From assembly GCA_014656175.1 (NCBI GenBank), contig BNBX01000003.1, positions 564,161 through 628,160 on the forward strand: a stretch of DNA of 64,000 nucleotides. The letters are read 5' to 3'. Below, piece after piece: positions 27,626-35,801 of this stretch. The translations under genes were made by a program, and so were the position numbers. Numbering within the stretch: position 1 is the stretch's first letter; each line of letters opens with the position of its first letter. The notes under the pieces were generated by a model. That model saw only the letters and a program-made list of their open reading frames with translations. It had not been told where the DNA came from and did no database searches. The stretch is from Streptomyces werraensis. Its GTDB lineage: Bacteria; Actinomycetota; Actinomycetes; Streptomycetales; Streptomycetaceae.

Positions 27626-28522
27626 TCAGGCGGCCGCCTCCTCGACGGTGACGCCCAGCTGCCCGGCGACGCTGGTGAGAGCGGCGCCCAGCGGCAGCCC
27701 GACCCGCGCCCGGGCGTGCCGGTCGCCGCGGGTCGGGTCCCGGTTGACGATCAGCACGGGCTTGCCGCTCTCCGCCGCCAGCCGCACGAACCGCAGCCCC
27801 GACATCACCGTCAGCGAGGACCCCAGGACCAGCAGGGAGTCCGACTCCCGCACCATCCGCCTGCACAGCTCGACCCGCTGCGGCGGCACCGTCTCCCCGA
27901 AGAACACCACGTCCGGCTTGAGGACGCCGCCGCACACCGCGCAGGGCACCACCCGGAAACCGACGACCTGGTCGTCGGTGAGGTCGGCGTCACCGTCGGG
28001 ATTGATCCCGGCGGCCACCGGCGAGAAGCCGGGGTTGGCCGCCTCCAGCCGCTCGGCGAGCTCACGGCGCGGGCTCGTCCGCCCGCACGACAGACACACC
28101 ACCCGGTCCAGGCTTCCGTGCAGTTCCACCACACCCTCACTGCCGGCGGCCTGGTGCAGCCCGTCCACGTTCTGGGTGATCACACCCGACACCAGACCGT
28201 CGCGGCCGAACGCGGCCACCGCCCGGTGCCCGGCGTTGGGCAGGGCACGGCCGAAGGTCCGCCAGCCCAGATGACTCCGCGCCCAGTACCGGCGCCGGGC
28301 GGCGGCCCCGCCCACGAACTCCTGGAACGTCATCGGGGTGTGCCGGCTCAGGCTCCCGCCCTCGCCGCGGTAGTCGGGGATCCCGGACTCCGTGGAGATC
28401 CCGGCCCCGCTGAGCACCAGCACACCACCGGCGCGCAGCGCGTCGACGACGGGTTCCAGATCCGTGGTGGCCGGCGGCAGGTCCTCCGTCGGGGTCCATC
28501 TCAAAGTGGGGCGCACGCGCAT
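27626..28522 (-). CDS. Sir2 family NAD-dependent protein deacylase
   Basis: A protein of about 298 residues with all sirtuin signatures: GAGISTESGIPDYRG (NAD site), TQNVDGLH, the catalytic histidine in ELHGS, and two zinc cysteine pairs (CLSC and CAVC) spaced 49 residues apart. It removes acyl groups from lysines with NAD as co-substrate. The longer zinc module and N-terminus fit the bacterial class II/SIRT4-like group. The ATG at 28522 is preferred to one nine codons upstream, since GGTGG lies just before it. Confidence 0.93.
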   Translation of the reverse strand: MRVRPTLRWTPTEDLPPATTDLEPVVDALRAGGVLVLSGAGISTESGIPDYRGEGGSLSRHTPMTFQEFVGGAAARRRYWARSHLGWRTFGRALPNAGHRAVAAFGRDGLVSGVITQNVDGLHQAAGSEGVVELHGSLDRVVCLSCGRTSPRRELAERLEAANPGFSPVAAGINPDGDADLTDDQVVGFRVVPCAVCGGVLKPDVVFFGETVPPQRVELCRRMVRESDSLLVLGSSLTVMSGLRFVRLAAESGKPVLIVNRDPTRGDRHARARVGLPLGAALTSVAGQLGVTVEEAAA

Positions 28523-28854
28523 GCCCACCAGGGTACGGAACCCCTGCAAGCGCCCGGTGGTCCCGCGATCCGGTGACCTGTGCCGTCACCCGCCCCGACC
28601 TCGGGCCTCCGCCACGCGGCCCGCACGACGACCCCGACCGCGATCGGTCGCCACGCCGAAGCGGCGGCCGTGCGCGGGACGCCCGGCACCCGCCTGGCAG
28701 TGCCGGGCGTGTGCGGACCGGGGAGGGAGGTGAGGCGGCCGGGTCCGGGGGCGCGGACATCTCAAGCGAGGTACCACCCGGCGCACCGGGGGCAACAGTG
28801 GGCGACGCGGGATTCGCCCGCACGGCCACCGCGGCGGCGCCCGGGCAGGGACGG
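28523..28854. other. Intergenic region with one strong hairpin
   Basis: No convincing gene was found in 332 bp between the sirtuin start and the TetR stop. A perfect 11-bp stem with a 10-nt loop (28679-28689 with 28700-28710) may terminate transcripts of the TetR gene. The other frames are arginine- and proline-rich, as expected for non-coding high-GC DNA. Confidence 0.4.
28679..28710 (-). terminator. Hairpin, possible terminator of the TetR gene
   Basis: ACGCCCGGCAC pairs perfectly with GTGCCGGGCGT across a 10-nt loop. It is about 145 nt past the stop codon of the TetR gene, farther than usual, so the role is uncertain. Confidence 0.4.
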
Positions 28855-29466
28855 TCACGCCTGGTCCAGCAGCCGCTCCGCCATCGCGCGCGCGTCCCGC
28901 AGGCAGCGGCTGTCGCCCTCCAGGCCCGCCCGCACCATCGCCCCCTCCAGCAGGAAGGCGATCTGCCGTGCCGTGGTCCGGGCGGCGTCGGGACGGCCGG
29001 GCAGCAGCGCCGTGACGTGCTCCGCGATCATCCGCTCCACCTCCTCCTTCTGCCGGCGCACCTGCGCCCGCCCTTCGTGCCCGGCGGGCATCTCCGCGGC
29101 GGCGTTGAGCAGCCCGCACCCCCGGAAGCCGCCTGTGGGAGGGGCGTCCGCACCGTCGACGTAGGTGTCGAAGACGCCGAGCACGCCGTCGCGCGGATCC
29201 GGTTCCGCGCCCACACGTGCCCGGTACCGCATCAGCCAGTCGTCGTGCCGGTCGTCCAGGTAGGCGCGGACGAGGTCCGCCTTGGAGGAGAAGTTGTTGT
29301 AGAGGCTCATCTTGGCCACGCCGGCCTCGGCGGTGATGGTGTCGATGCCCGTGGCCGTCACGCCCTCCTGGTAGAAGCGCCGCGCCGCGGCCCGGAGGAT
29401 CCGCTCCCGCGCCGGCCGTCTCCTCTCCGGCCGGACCGCTTCCGACGACTCCCGCTCCCTCGGCAT
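28855..29466 (-). CDS. TetR family repressor
   Basis: A 203-residue regulator. The N-terminal HTH occupies about 20-65 (ILRAAARRFYQEGV, then ITAEAGVAKMSLYNNFSSKADLV); the C-terminal helical ligand domain contains TGGFRGCGLLNAAAEM, typical of the AcrR-like group that senses small electrophiles or aromatic molecules. It is divergent from an alpha/beta hydrolase whose promoter region carries a perfect dyad. The hydrolase is therefore the likely target. Confidence 0.88.
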   Translation of the reverse strand: MPRERESSEAVRPERRRPARERILRAAARRFYQEGVTATGIDTITAEAGVAKMSLYNNFSSKADLVRAYLDDRHDDWLMRYRARVGAEPDPRDGVLGVFDTYVDGADAPPTGGFRGCGLLNAAAEMPAGHEGRAQVRRQKEEVERMIAEHVTALLPGRPDAARTTARQIAFLLEGAMVRAGLEGDSRCLRDARAMAERLLDQA

Positions 29467-29482
29467 GACGCACCCCTCTCTG

Positions 29483-29506
29483 GGTAGACTGGTCTACCTA
29501 GTCTAC
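29483..29506. promoter_or_regulatory. TetR-type operator with three half-sites
   Basis: GGTAGAC-TG-GTCTACC (29483-29498) is a perfect 16-bp palindrome, followed by another GTCTAC at 29501-29506. It lies 17 bp from the TetR start codon and 58 bp before that of the hydrolase, so one site can control both genes. Confidence 0.7.
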
Positions 29507-29563
29507 GGGACGGTCGGCGCCCCCGCCGACGTTCCACCGCCCCCGGTCCCCGAGGAGGGCACC

Positions 29564-30406
29564 ATGTCGTTCCTGACCGACCACCTCGTCGTCGACGGAG
29601 TACGCCTGGCCTGCCGCGACAGCGGAAGCGGCGAGCCGGTCGTCTTCCTCCACGGCACGCCCTCCCACTCCTTCGAGTGGCGCGAGGTCGTCCCCCGCAT
29701 CGAGGCGGCCGGTCACCGCGTCATCGCGTACGACCTGCTGGGGTACGGCCTCTCCGAGCGCCCCGCCCACCGGGACACCTCCGTCGCCGGTCAGACCGAC
29801 CTGCTCGGGCACCTCCTCGACGCCCTCGGCGTCGAGGAGGTGAGCCTGGTGGCGCACGACATCGGCGGAGCCGTCGCCCTGCGCTTCGCCCTCGCCCGCC
29901 CCGGACGGGTGCGCCGCCTGATGATCATGGATTCGGTGAGCTACGACTCATGGCCCTCGCCCACCTGGCGCCGGATCATCGACGAGGAGCTGGACGGGTA
30001 CGCGGCCATGCCCCAGGAGGAGTTCGACGCCCTGCTGACCCGTCAGCTCTCCATGACGGTCGCCGACACGTCGCGGATGACCGGCGACGTCCTGCGCGCG
30101 TACCTCGCGCCCCACGCGTCACGGCTCGGCCGCACCTCCTTCTTCGAGCACCAGGTGCGCCACTACGACGCGCGCTACACCCAGGAGATCGCCGGCCGGC
30201 TCGGAGAACTCACGATGCCCGTGCGCATCCTGTGGGGCGCGGAGGACCAGTGGCAGCCCGTCCACTACGCGGAGCGCCTGCGCGACGACATCCCCGGCGC
30301 CGAACTCGTCGTCGTGCCCGACGCCGGTCACTTCCTCATGGAGGACGCCCCCGGCCGCGTCGTCCGCGAGATCCGCGACTTCCTCACCGCGGCGGCCGAG
30401 TCCTGA
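29564..30406 (+). CDS. Alpha/beta hydrolase of the haloalkane dehalogenase/epoxide hydrolase type
   Basis: A 280-residue hydrolase. The oxyanion region is LHGTPSHSFEWR and the nucleophile elbow VAHDIGG places aspartate (D99) where esterases have serine; the acid is in WGAEDQW and the histidine in DAGHFLMED. Asp-nucleophile members form an ester intermediate on carbon and act as dehalogenases or epoxide hydrolases. GAGGAGG precedes the ATG by 6 nt. It is divergent from and probably repressed by the TetR gene. The substrate is likely also the inducer. Confidence 0.88.
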   Translation: MSFLTDHLVVDGVRLACRDSGSGEPVVFLHGTPSHSFEWREVVPRIEAAGHRVIAYDLLGYGLSERPAHRDTSVAGQTDLLGHLLDALGVEEVSLVAHDIGGAVALRFALARPGRVRRLMIMDSVSYDSWPSPTWRRIIDEELDGYAAMPQEEFDALLTRQLSMTVADTSRMTGDVLRAYLAPHASRLGRTSFFEHQVRHYDARYTQEIAGRLGELTMPVRILWGAEDQWQPVHYAERLRDDIPGAELVVVPDAGHFLMEDAPGRVVREIRDFLTAAAES

Positions 30407-30409
30407 CCC

Positions 30410-31036
30410 TCACGCGGCCCGGCGGACGAGCAGGACGTGGTCGGTCACCTCGGCCGTGCCGCCGTCCGGGCCGGTCGCGGTCCGGCGGGGCGCGTCGGCC
30501 CGCTCCACCGACCAGACCGCAGGGTCGAGCCCGATCCCCGCGGCGACCTCCGTCGGGTCCGGGAAGCGAGCGCCGGGATCCTGGTTCCACGACCAGGGCG
30601 CGGTCGAACCGTGGTCGACGACCAGCAGGCGCCCGCCCGGCCGCAGCGCGTGCGCGGCCGCGCGCAGCACGGCCGACCGGTCCAGGTCGTACGGGGTGTG
30701 CAGATAGTGGGCGCTCACCAGGTCGAACGTGCCGGGCGGGAACGACGTCCGCAGGTCGATCCGTACCGCGGTGACCCGGTCGTGGACGCCGTGCGTACGG
30801 GCGAGCGCGGTGAGCCGTCCGACCGCGACGGCCGAGATGTCCGCCGCGGTGACCCGCCATCCCGCACGGGCCAGCCACAGCGTGTCGCCGCCGTTGCCGC
30901 ACCCGAGGTCCAGGGCGTCGCCGGGCGGCAGCCCCGTCACGACTTCCGTCAGCCGGACGTTGGGGGACGGGTTGTCCGTAGCGGGGCGGGCGGCGTGGAC
31001 GCCGTCCCAGAACGTGACCGCATCGGTGCTGCTCAT
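30410..31036 (-). CDS. Class I SAM-dependent methyltransferase
   Basis: A 208-residue methyltransferase. Motif I is ALDLGCGNGGDTLWLARAGW, strand 2 ends in VTAADIS, and FDLVSAHYLHTPY matches motif IV. It belongs to the thiopurine/tellurite-resistance-like group that detoxifies small molecules, though the substrate cannot be named. GGGAG lies 6 nt before the ATG at 31036. It is divergent from an XRE-cupin regulator and 4 bp from the convergent hydrolase. Confidence 0.88.
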   Translation of the reverse strand: MSSTDAVTFWDGVHAARPATDNPSPNVRLTEVVTGLPPGDALDLGCGNGGDTLWLARAGWRVTAADISAVAVGRLTALARTHGVHDRVTAVRIDLRTSFPPGTFDLVSAHYLHTPYDLDRSAVLRAAAHALRPGGRLLVVDHGSTAPWSWNQDPGARFPDPTEVAAGIGLDPAVWSVERADAPRRTATGPDGGTAEVTDHVLLVRRAA

Positions 31037-31104
31037 CGGAGACTCCCTCGGTTCGTCGTCAGTGCGCCCAGTCTCGGCAGCCGGCCACCGTCCCGGCACG
31101 GGAT

Positions 31105-31121
31105 CTTGCCGTTGTGGCAAG
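31105..31121. promoter_or_regulatory. CTTGCC-N5-GGCAAG operator
   Basis: A perfect palindrome with 6-bp arms ends 8 bp before the start codon of the XRE-cupin regulator. The position next to the ATG implies autoregulation by blocking initiation and also reaches the divergent methyltransferase promoter. Confidence 0.65.
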
Positions 31122-31129
31122 CTGGCGCG

Positions 31130-31729
31130 ATGGACCGCAGGACGGACGACGAGGTACTGGACGCCGTGGGCCCACGGCTGCGCGCGCTGCGCCGGGACCG
31201 CGGACTCACACTGGCCGATGTGGCCGCCACCACCGGTGTCTCCGAGAGCACTCTGTCCCGGTTGGAGAGCGGCCGGCGCCGGGCGACGCTCGAACTGCTG
31301 CTGCCGCTGTCCCGTACGTACGACGTGCCGCTGGACGACCTGGTGGGGGCGGAGCGCACCGGCGACCCCCGGATCCACCTGAAGCCCGTCACCCGGTTCG
31401 GGATGACCTTCGTACCGCTGTCCCGCCGGCGCGGCGGTGTGCACGCCTTCAAGCTCATGATCCCCGCCCGGCCCGAGCCCGCGGTGCCGACGCCGCAGAC
31501 CCACGAGGGCTTCGAGTGGCTCTACGTTCTCACCGGCCGTCTGCGGCTCCTCGTCGGTGAGCGCGACCTGACGCTGTCCCCCGGTGAGGCGGCCGAGTTC
31601 GACACCTCCCTGCCGCACTGGCTGGGCACCGCCGACGGCAGGGCCGTCGAACTCCTCGTCCTCTTCGGCCTCCAGGGCGTCCGCGCCCACCTGCGCACCG
31701 GCCCTCGCACCGGACGCGACCCGGCGTGA
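31130..31729 (+). CDS. XRE family regulator with cupin domain
   Basis: A 199-residue protein with an N-terminal lambda-repressor-like HTH at about 10-70 (LRRDRGLTLADVAATTGVSESTLSRLESG) and a C-terminal cupin domain (THEGFEWLYVLTGRLRLLVGERDLTLSPGEAAEFDTSLPHWLG) that would bind a small ligand. No SD is visible and the operator-like palindrome abuts the ATG, so the mRNA may be leaderless. The divergent methyltransferase is the probable target. A strong terminator follows. Confidence 0.9.
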   Translation: MDRRTDDEVLDAVGPRLRALRRDRGLTLADVAATTGVSESTLSRLESGRRRATLELLLPLSRTYDVPLDDLVGAERTGDPRIHLKPVTRFGMTFVPLSRRRGGVHAFKLMIPARPEPAVPTPQTHEGFEWLYVLTGRLRLLVGERDLTLSPGEAAEFDTSLPHWLGTADGRAVELLVLFGLQGVRAHLRTGPRTGRDPA

Positions 31730-31733
31730 ACGA

Positions 31734-31782
31734 GCACGCGGAAGGCCCCCGTCTCCGAGGAGGACGGGGGCCTTCCGCGTGC
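31734..31782 (+). terminator. Terminator of the XRE-cupin gene
   Basis: A perfect 20-bp stem (31734-31753 with 31763-31782) and 9-nt loop begin 4 nt after the stop codon. It also faces the 3' end of the stress protein gene at 31828 and may work in both directions. Confidence 0.92.
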
Positions 31783-31827
31783 AGGCAGAGACCTGCGGGG
31801 TGTCACCTCACACCGGTGAACGCGCCA

Positions 31828-32112
31828 TCAGGCGTGGGCGTGACCGCCCCGGTGGCTGCGGCCGGCGAAAACCCGGTACAGCGCGAGGAGAATGACGGAG
31901 CCGATGATGGCCGCGATCCACGTCGACAGGTCGAAGAAACCGTCGATCGAATCCACCCCGAATATCACCTTGCCCAGGAAGCCGCCGAGCAGACCGCCCG
32001 CGATGCCGATGAGCATGGTGATGATGATGCCGCCCGGGTCCTTGCCCGGCATGAGCGCCTTGGCGATCGCGCCGGCAATCAGACCGATGAAAATCCAAGC
32101 GATAATGCCCAT
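31828..32112 (-). CDS. GlsB/YeaQ/YmgE family stress-response membrane protein
   Basis: A 94-residue protein with three hydrophobic, glycine-rich segments (IIAWIFIGLIAGAIAKAL; IITMLIGIAGGLLGGFLG; WIAAIIGSVILLALY) and a His-containing C-terminus. These are transglycosylase-associated-type proteins induced by general stress in many bacteria; the mechanism is unknown. AAGGAG precedes the ATG by 6 nt. Its 5' untranslated region contains a perfect hairpin. Confidence 0.9.
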   Translation of the reverse strand: MGIIAWIFIGLIAGAIAKALMPGKDPGGIIITMLIGIAGGLLGGFLGKVIFGVDSIDGFFDLSTWIAAIIGSVILLALYRVFAGRSHRGGHAHA

Positions 32113-32133
32113 CACTGACTCCTTTGACGTCGG

Positions 32134-32156
32134 TTCGCGGAACGTGTATCCGCGAA
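32134..32156 (-). promoter_or_regulatory. Hairpin in the 5' leader of the stress protein gene
   Basis: TTCGCGGA and TCCGCGAA form perfect 8-bp arms around a 7-nt loop, ending 22 nt before the start codon. It may be an operator or an RNA stem influencing mRNA stability. Confidence 0.45.
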
Positions 32157-32186
32157 TCACGCCTCCTAACAAAACTCTTATGGGAA

Positions 32187-33023
32187 TCAGCGCGCGGTGA
32201 CGTCGGTGTGCAGCAGATGGTGATCGGAGAACCGGCTGGGCCGCACCTCGTGCCGCAGCGCCGAAAGCCCGCGCAGGAACACGTAGTCGAACTTGCTCTG
32301 CCAGTCCGTCGTCGGTTCGCAGGCGCCGGCGGCCGGTGGCCGGCATCCGGCGTCCGTGTCCTCGGCGAGCGCCCACATCGGGGACAGCTCGGGGGAGTCG
32401 GGCACGGCGTTGAAGTCGCCGAGCACGACGGCCCGCTCGTACCGGGCGACCTGGGGGGCGAGCACCGCGGTCTGCCGCTCGCGCACCGCCTCCTGACGCC
32501 GTTGGGCCAGATGCGTGTTGAAGACCCGTACGGTCTGCCCGGCGACCTCGGTCGTGACGGCGATGTACCCGCGGTCCTCCGAGCCGCCGTCCGGGTACTC
32601 CGCTGTCACGACGTGGGTCATCGGCGCCGCCGACAGCAGCGCCTGCCCGTAGCCTCCCGGCTTCCACGGCACGCCGCCGCAGCGGCTCCAGTTGCGCAGC
32701 ACCGGGCCGTACTCGACGTGGTAGTCCAGCCCGTGCAGGTTGGCCAGGTGGTCCCGGATCCGCTCCACGTCCCGTACGCACGCCTCCTGGAGGCCGACGA
32801 CCTGCGGCGCGTAGGCGGCGATCTCCGCGGCCCGGTCGACGTTGCTCTCGTCGCACGGGTTGCACAAGTTCCACGTCATGACCCGGTTGGGCACCACGTC
32901 CTTCGCGGCGTCGACCGGCACCGTGCGGGCGAACGGGGCGCCGGCGGGCGTGCTGGGGCCGAGGAGCGTCATGCAGGTCACGACGACGGCTCCCACGATC
33001 AGCCACGCACCTCTACCGAGCAC
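32187..33023 (-). CDS. Secreted endonuclease/exonuclease/phosphatase family protein
   Basis: A protein of about 278 residues with a signal peptide (LIVGAVVVTCMTLLGP) followed by the EEP fold: MTWNLCNPC, the metal-binding glutamate in GLQEAC, VFNTHLAQRR, GDFNAVPDS and the closing SDHH. Family members cleave phosphodiesters in DNA, phospholipids or inositol phosphates; secretion here suggests extracellular DNase or sphingomyelinase-like work. Additional cysteines (CDES, RCGGVP, GCRPP, ACEP) probably form disulfides. The GTG at 33023 follows GAGGAGG; a GTG nine codons upstream lacks an SD. Confidence 0.85.
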   Translation of the reverse strand: MLGRGAWLIVGAVVVTCMTLLGPSTPAGAPFARTVPVDAAKDVVPNRVMTWNLCNPCDESNVDRAAEIAAYAPQVVGLQEACVRDVERIRDHLANLHGLDYHVEYGPVLRNWSRCGGVPWKPGGYGQALLSAAPMTHVVTAEYPDGGSEDRGYIAVTTEVAGQTVRVFNTHLAQRRQEAVRERQTAVLAPQVARYERAVVLGDFNAVPDSPELSPMWALAEDTDAGCRPPAAGACEPTTDWQSKFDYVFLRGLSALRHEVRPSRFSDHHLLHTDVTAR

Positions 33024-33167
33024 CCCCGCCTCCTCGACGTGCACCCGCACCGCGTGTCGGTGCCTCCTGCACCGAGGGTAGGCGACGCGGGTGTCAGCAG
33101 CGCGTGAGGACCGGCCGTCCGCCGCCGGGCGGGAGTTGACGGACCGTGGACAGTGCCGCGGGCGCGG

Positions 33168-34292
33168 TCAGCCGCTCGCCGCGAGGCGGTGGAGGGCCGC
33201 CAGCGCCGCGTCGACGGCGTGCGGCTTCGGACGGCCGGACGCGTCGAGCTCGTTCCACCGCTGCAGGTTGACGGCGACGCACCACTGCCGGCCGCCGTCG
33301 GCGCGGGCCATCGCCAGCGTCCCGCCACCCCACACCGAGCCGCCGTGTCCCCAGTAGGAGTCCTGCCCCGGGCCCGAGGTCTCCAGCGGGTGCAGACCGA
33401 GGCCGTAGTCGATCGTCCTCCCCTCGTGGGAGATCACCGGCACGGTGCGCCGCATCTCGGCCAGGGTGGACGGCGCGACGATCTCCCCGGCGAGCAGCAG
33501 CCCGTAGAAACGGTTGAGGTCCGCGACCGTCGAGATGAGCGACGCCGAGGGGCCCACCCACGACATGTCGTGGACGCTGTGGTCGCGCGGTGGGTCGATC
33601 ATGCCGAACCACGCTTCGTAGAGCCGCGAGTGCGGCCCCTCGATGTGCGCCCCGACGGCGAGTTCGGTCTCCCGCAACCCCGCGGGCCCGATGACGTCAC
33701 GGGCGATGCACCGTTCGGCCGGCAGCCCTGTCACCTTTTCCAAGAGCTGCCCCAGCAACAGGTAGTTGGTGTTGGAGTACACCCCCGGAGTGCCGCCCGG
33801 CACGCCGACCGGGTCAGCGGCCACCCCCATGCCGATCAGCTCGACGGGGTCGAACCGCGTGAACCGCTGCTCCTCCAGACTCTCCGGCCCCGTCTCCGCG
33901 AGCGCGGGGAACGCCTTCAGTGACGGATAGGCGTAGGGCAGGTACTCGGCGAGTCCGCTGGTGTGGTTGAGCAGCATCCGCACCGTGATCGCGTCGCCGC
34001 GCCCTCCCGGGACGAGACCGGGCAGGTACCGCGACACCGGTGCGTCGAGGCCGACCGTACCCGCCTCCACCTGCCGCAGCACCGCGGCCGCGGTGAAGGT
34101 CTTGGTGACGCTGCCGACCCGGTGCCGCAGACCGGCGTCGACGGGACGGCCCGTCTCCGTGTCGGCGACCCCGGCGGCGCCCCGCCACACACGGTCGCCG
34201 TCCCGCACCTCGGCGAACACTCCCGGTATTCCCGCGCGGTGGACTGCCTGCAGGGCGGCGTCCAGCGCCGCCGGATCCAGCCGGTTTCCCAT
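33168..34292 (-). CDS. Serine hydrolase, class C beta-lactamase/DD-peptidase type
   Basis: A 374-residue penicillin-binding-protein-like hydrolase. The nucleophile motif is SVTK (S61, K64), the second motif YSN appears in GVYSNTNYLLLGQLLEK, and a C-terminal SYWGHGGSV supplies the third (HGG in place of KTG). There is no signal peptide, so it is likely a cytoplasmic esterase or DD-peptidase-like enzyme rather than a beta-lactamase. It is divergent from a TetR regulator, with a dyad between them. Confidence 0.87.
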   Translation of the reverse strand: MGNRLDPAALDAALQAVHRAGIPGVFAEVRDGDRVWRGAAGVADTETGRPVDAGLRHRVGSVTKTFTAAAVLRQVEAGTVGLDAPVSRYLPGLVPGGRGDAITVRMLLNHTSGLAEYLPYAYPSLKAFPALAETGPESLEEQRFTRFDPVELIGMGVAADPVGVPGGTPGVYSNTNYLLLGQLLEKVTGLPAERCIARDVIGPAGLRETELAVGAHIEGPHSRLYEAWFGMIDPPRDHSVHDMSWVGPSASLISTVADLNRFYGLLLAGEIVAPSTLAEMRRTVPVISHEGRTIDYGLGLHPLETSGPGQDSYWGHGGSVWGGGTLAMARADGGRQWCVAVNLQRWNELDASGRPKPHAVDAALAALHRLAASG

Positions 34293-34360
34293 GACGTGCC
34301 TCCTTCGGTGTTCCGCCGAGCGCCCCCGCTGGGCATCACCCGGCCCTCACGCCCTCATTA

Positions 34361-34377
34361 TGCACGCGGTGCGTGCA
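34361..34377. promoter_or_regulatory. TGCACGC-N3-GCGTGCA operator
   Basis: A perfect palindrome with 7-bp arms lies 68 bp upstream of the serine hydrolase start and 55 bp before the TetR start. A further GTGCAT half-site follows at 34385-34390. It is the likely binding site of the adjacent TetR protein. Confidence 0.65.
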
Positions 34378-34432
34378 ACACCAAGTGCATAGGCTAGGCT
34401 GAAGTCCGGACGAGTACGGCGGAAGGGAAGCG

Positions 34433-35092
34433 ATGGCAGGCCGAAGGCGCTGGTCGACCGAGGAGATCCTGGACGCGGCGGCCGAGCTGCTGCGCACCGA
34501 CGACGCCGACGCGTTCAGCGTGCGCAAGCTGGCCGCGGTGCTCGGCACCGACTCCTCCAGCCTCTACCGGCACTTCCGCAGCAAGACCGAACTGCTCCGC
34601 GCCGTCGCCGACCGCACCCTGCTCACCGCCATGGAGGGCTACCGCCCCGAGGGCGGCTGGCGCGACCGCCTCACCACCCTCGCGCTGTGCATCAGGGAGG
34701 CCTTCGCGCGGCAGCCGCAGCTCGCCGCGGTGTGGGGCCGCTACGCCTCGAGCGGCGCCGGATCCCGCCTGATCATGGAGGAGGTGCTCCAGGCCCTGCG
34801 CGCGGCCGGTCTGCCCGACGAGGAGGTCCCCGCGCACTACCACCGCCTCGCGGTGCTCCTCGTCGCGCTGATCTCCTCCGACGCCGGCATCGGCACCGTC
34901 ACCCCGGAGGAGCGGGAGCAGGGCCTCGAGCTGTTCCGCGTCGCGGTCCTCGGCGCCGACCCGGGGCGCTTCCCGGCCCTGGCGCACTTCGCCCGCGAGG
35001 TCCACCCCCTGAGCGCGGACCGCCGTTCCGCCTTCGAGGACATCCTCGCCGCCCACCTCGACCACATCGAGGCGGCGGCCGCACGCGGCTGA
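34433..35092 (+). CDS. TetR family regulator
   Basis: A 219-residue regulator. The HTH lies at about 10-55 (EEILDAAAELLRTDDADAFSVRKLAAVLG, then SSLYRHFRSKTELLRAVADR), and the C-terminal domain is the TetR_C type with YHRLAVLLVALISSDAGIG. GGAAGGGAAG precedes the ATG by about 3-9 nt. It is divergent from the serine hydrolase, and the shared dyad suggests it represses that gene and itself. Confidence 0.9.
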   Translation: MAGRRRWSTEEILDAAAELLRTDDADAFSVRKLAAVLGTDSSSLYRHFRSKTELLRAVADRTLLTAMEGYRPEGGWRDRLTTLALCIREAFARQPQLAAVWGRYASSGAGSRLIMEEVLQALRAAGLPDEEVPAHYHRLAVLLVALISSDAGIGTVTPEEREQGLELFRVAVLGADPGRFPALAHFAREVHPLSADRRSAFEDILAAHLDHIEAAAARG

Positions 35093-35201
35093 CCCCTCGG
35101 GGCGACCCCCTCCGAGAACCGGCGGCCTCTCCGCCGAGATGCCGGGCCGCGGCCACTCCTGAACAATGGGGACTGCCCTCTTCCGAGAGTGGGGATGCGA
35201 C

Positions 35202-35801
35202 ATGGCCGTCATTTCACGCGGGTTCCACGGCCGGGCACGGGACAAGGGGCACGAGCTGCCGCCGGGGCAGTACGAGACCACCGGCTTCCCCGTACTGTCC
35301 GCGGGCCCCACACCCGTGGTGAGCCTCGACGACTGGGAGTTCACCGTCCGCACCGAGACCGGCGTCCGGTACAGCTGGAACTGGCAGGAGCTGATGGCCC
35401 TGCCCTCGGAGACGCCCACCGTCGACATCCACTGCGTGACCAAGTGGTCGAAGTTCGGCACCCGATGGCAGGGCGTCTCCCTCGACGTCCTCCTCGCCGA
35501 CGTCGAGTCCGGCGCCGAGTACGCCCTGGTCCGCTCCTACGGCGACTACACCACCAACCTTCCCCTTGAGGACCTCCTCGACGGCAAGGCGTGGGTCGCC
35601 TACCGCTTCGACGACGAGGAACTCCCCGCGGAACACGGCGGCCCCGCCCGCCTCCTGGTCCCGCACCTGTACTTCTGGAAGTCCGCGAAGTGGGTGAGCG
35701 GCATCCAGCTGCTCGACGAGGAGGAACAGGGCTTCTGGGAGACCGTCGGCTACCACAACTACGGTGACCCATGGCGCGAGCAGCGGTACCAGGGCGACTA
35801 G
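35202..35801 (+). CDS. Sulfite oxidase-like molybdopterin oxidoreductase
   Basis: A 199-residue cytoplasmic protein of the sulfite oxidase-like superfamily, close in size to the MsrP/YedY core. The Moco-ligand cysteine is in VDIHCVTKWSKFGTRWQGV; HLYFWKSAKWVSGIQLL is the other strongly conserved block. It lacks haem and dimerisation domains and any Tat signal. Its 3' end overlaps the next gene, a flavin reductase, by 31 bp, so the two likely form one redox system. The true substrate is unknown. Confidence 0.88.
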   Translation: MAVISRGFHGRARDKGHELPPGQYETTGFPVLSAGPTPVVSLDDWEFTVRTETGVRYSWNWQELMALPSETPTVDIHCVTKWSKFGTRWQGVSLDVLLADVESGAEYALVRSYGDYTTNLPLEDLLDGKAWVAYRFDDEELPAEHGGPARLLVPHLYFWKSAKWVSGIQLLDEEEQGFWETVGYHNYGDPWREQRYQGD

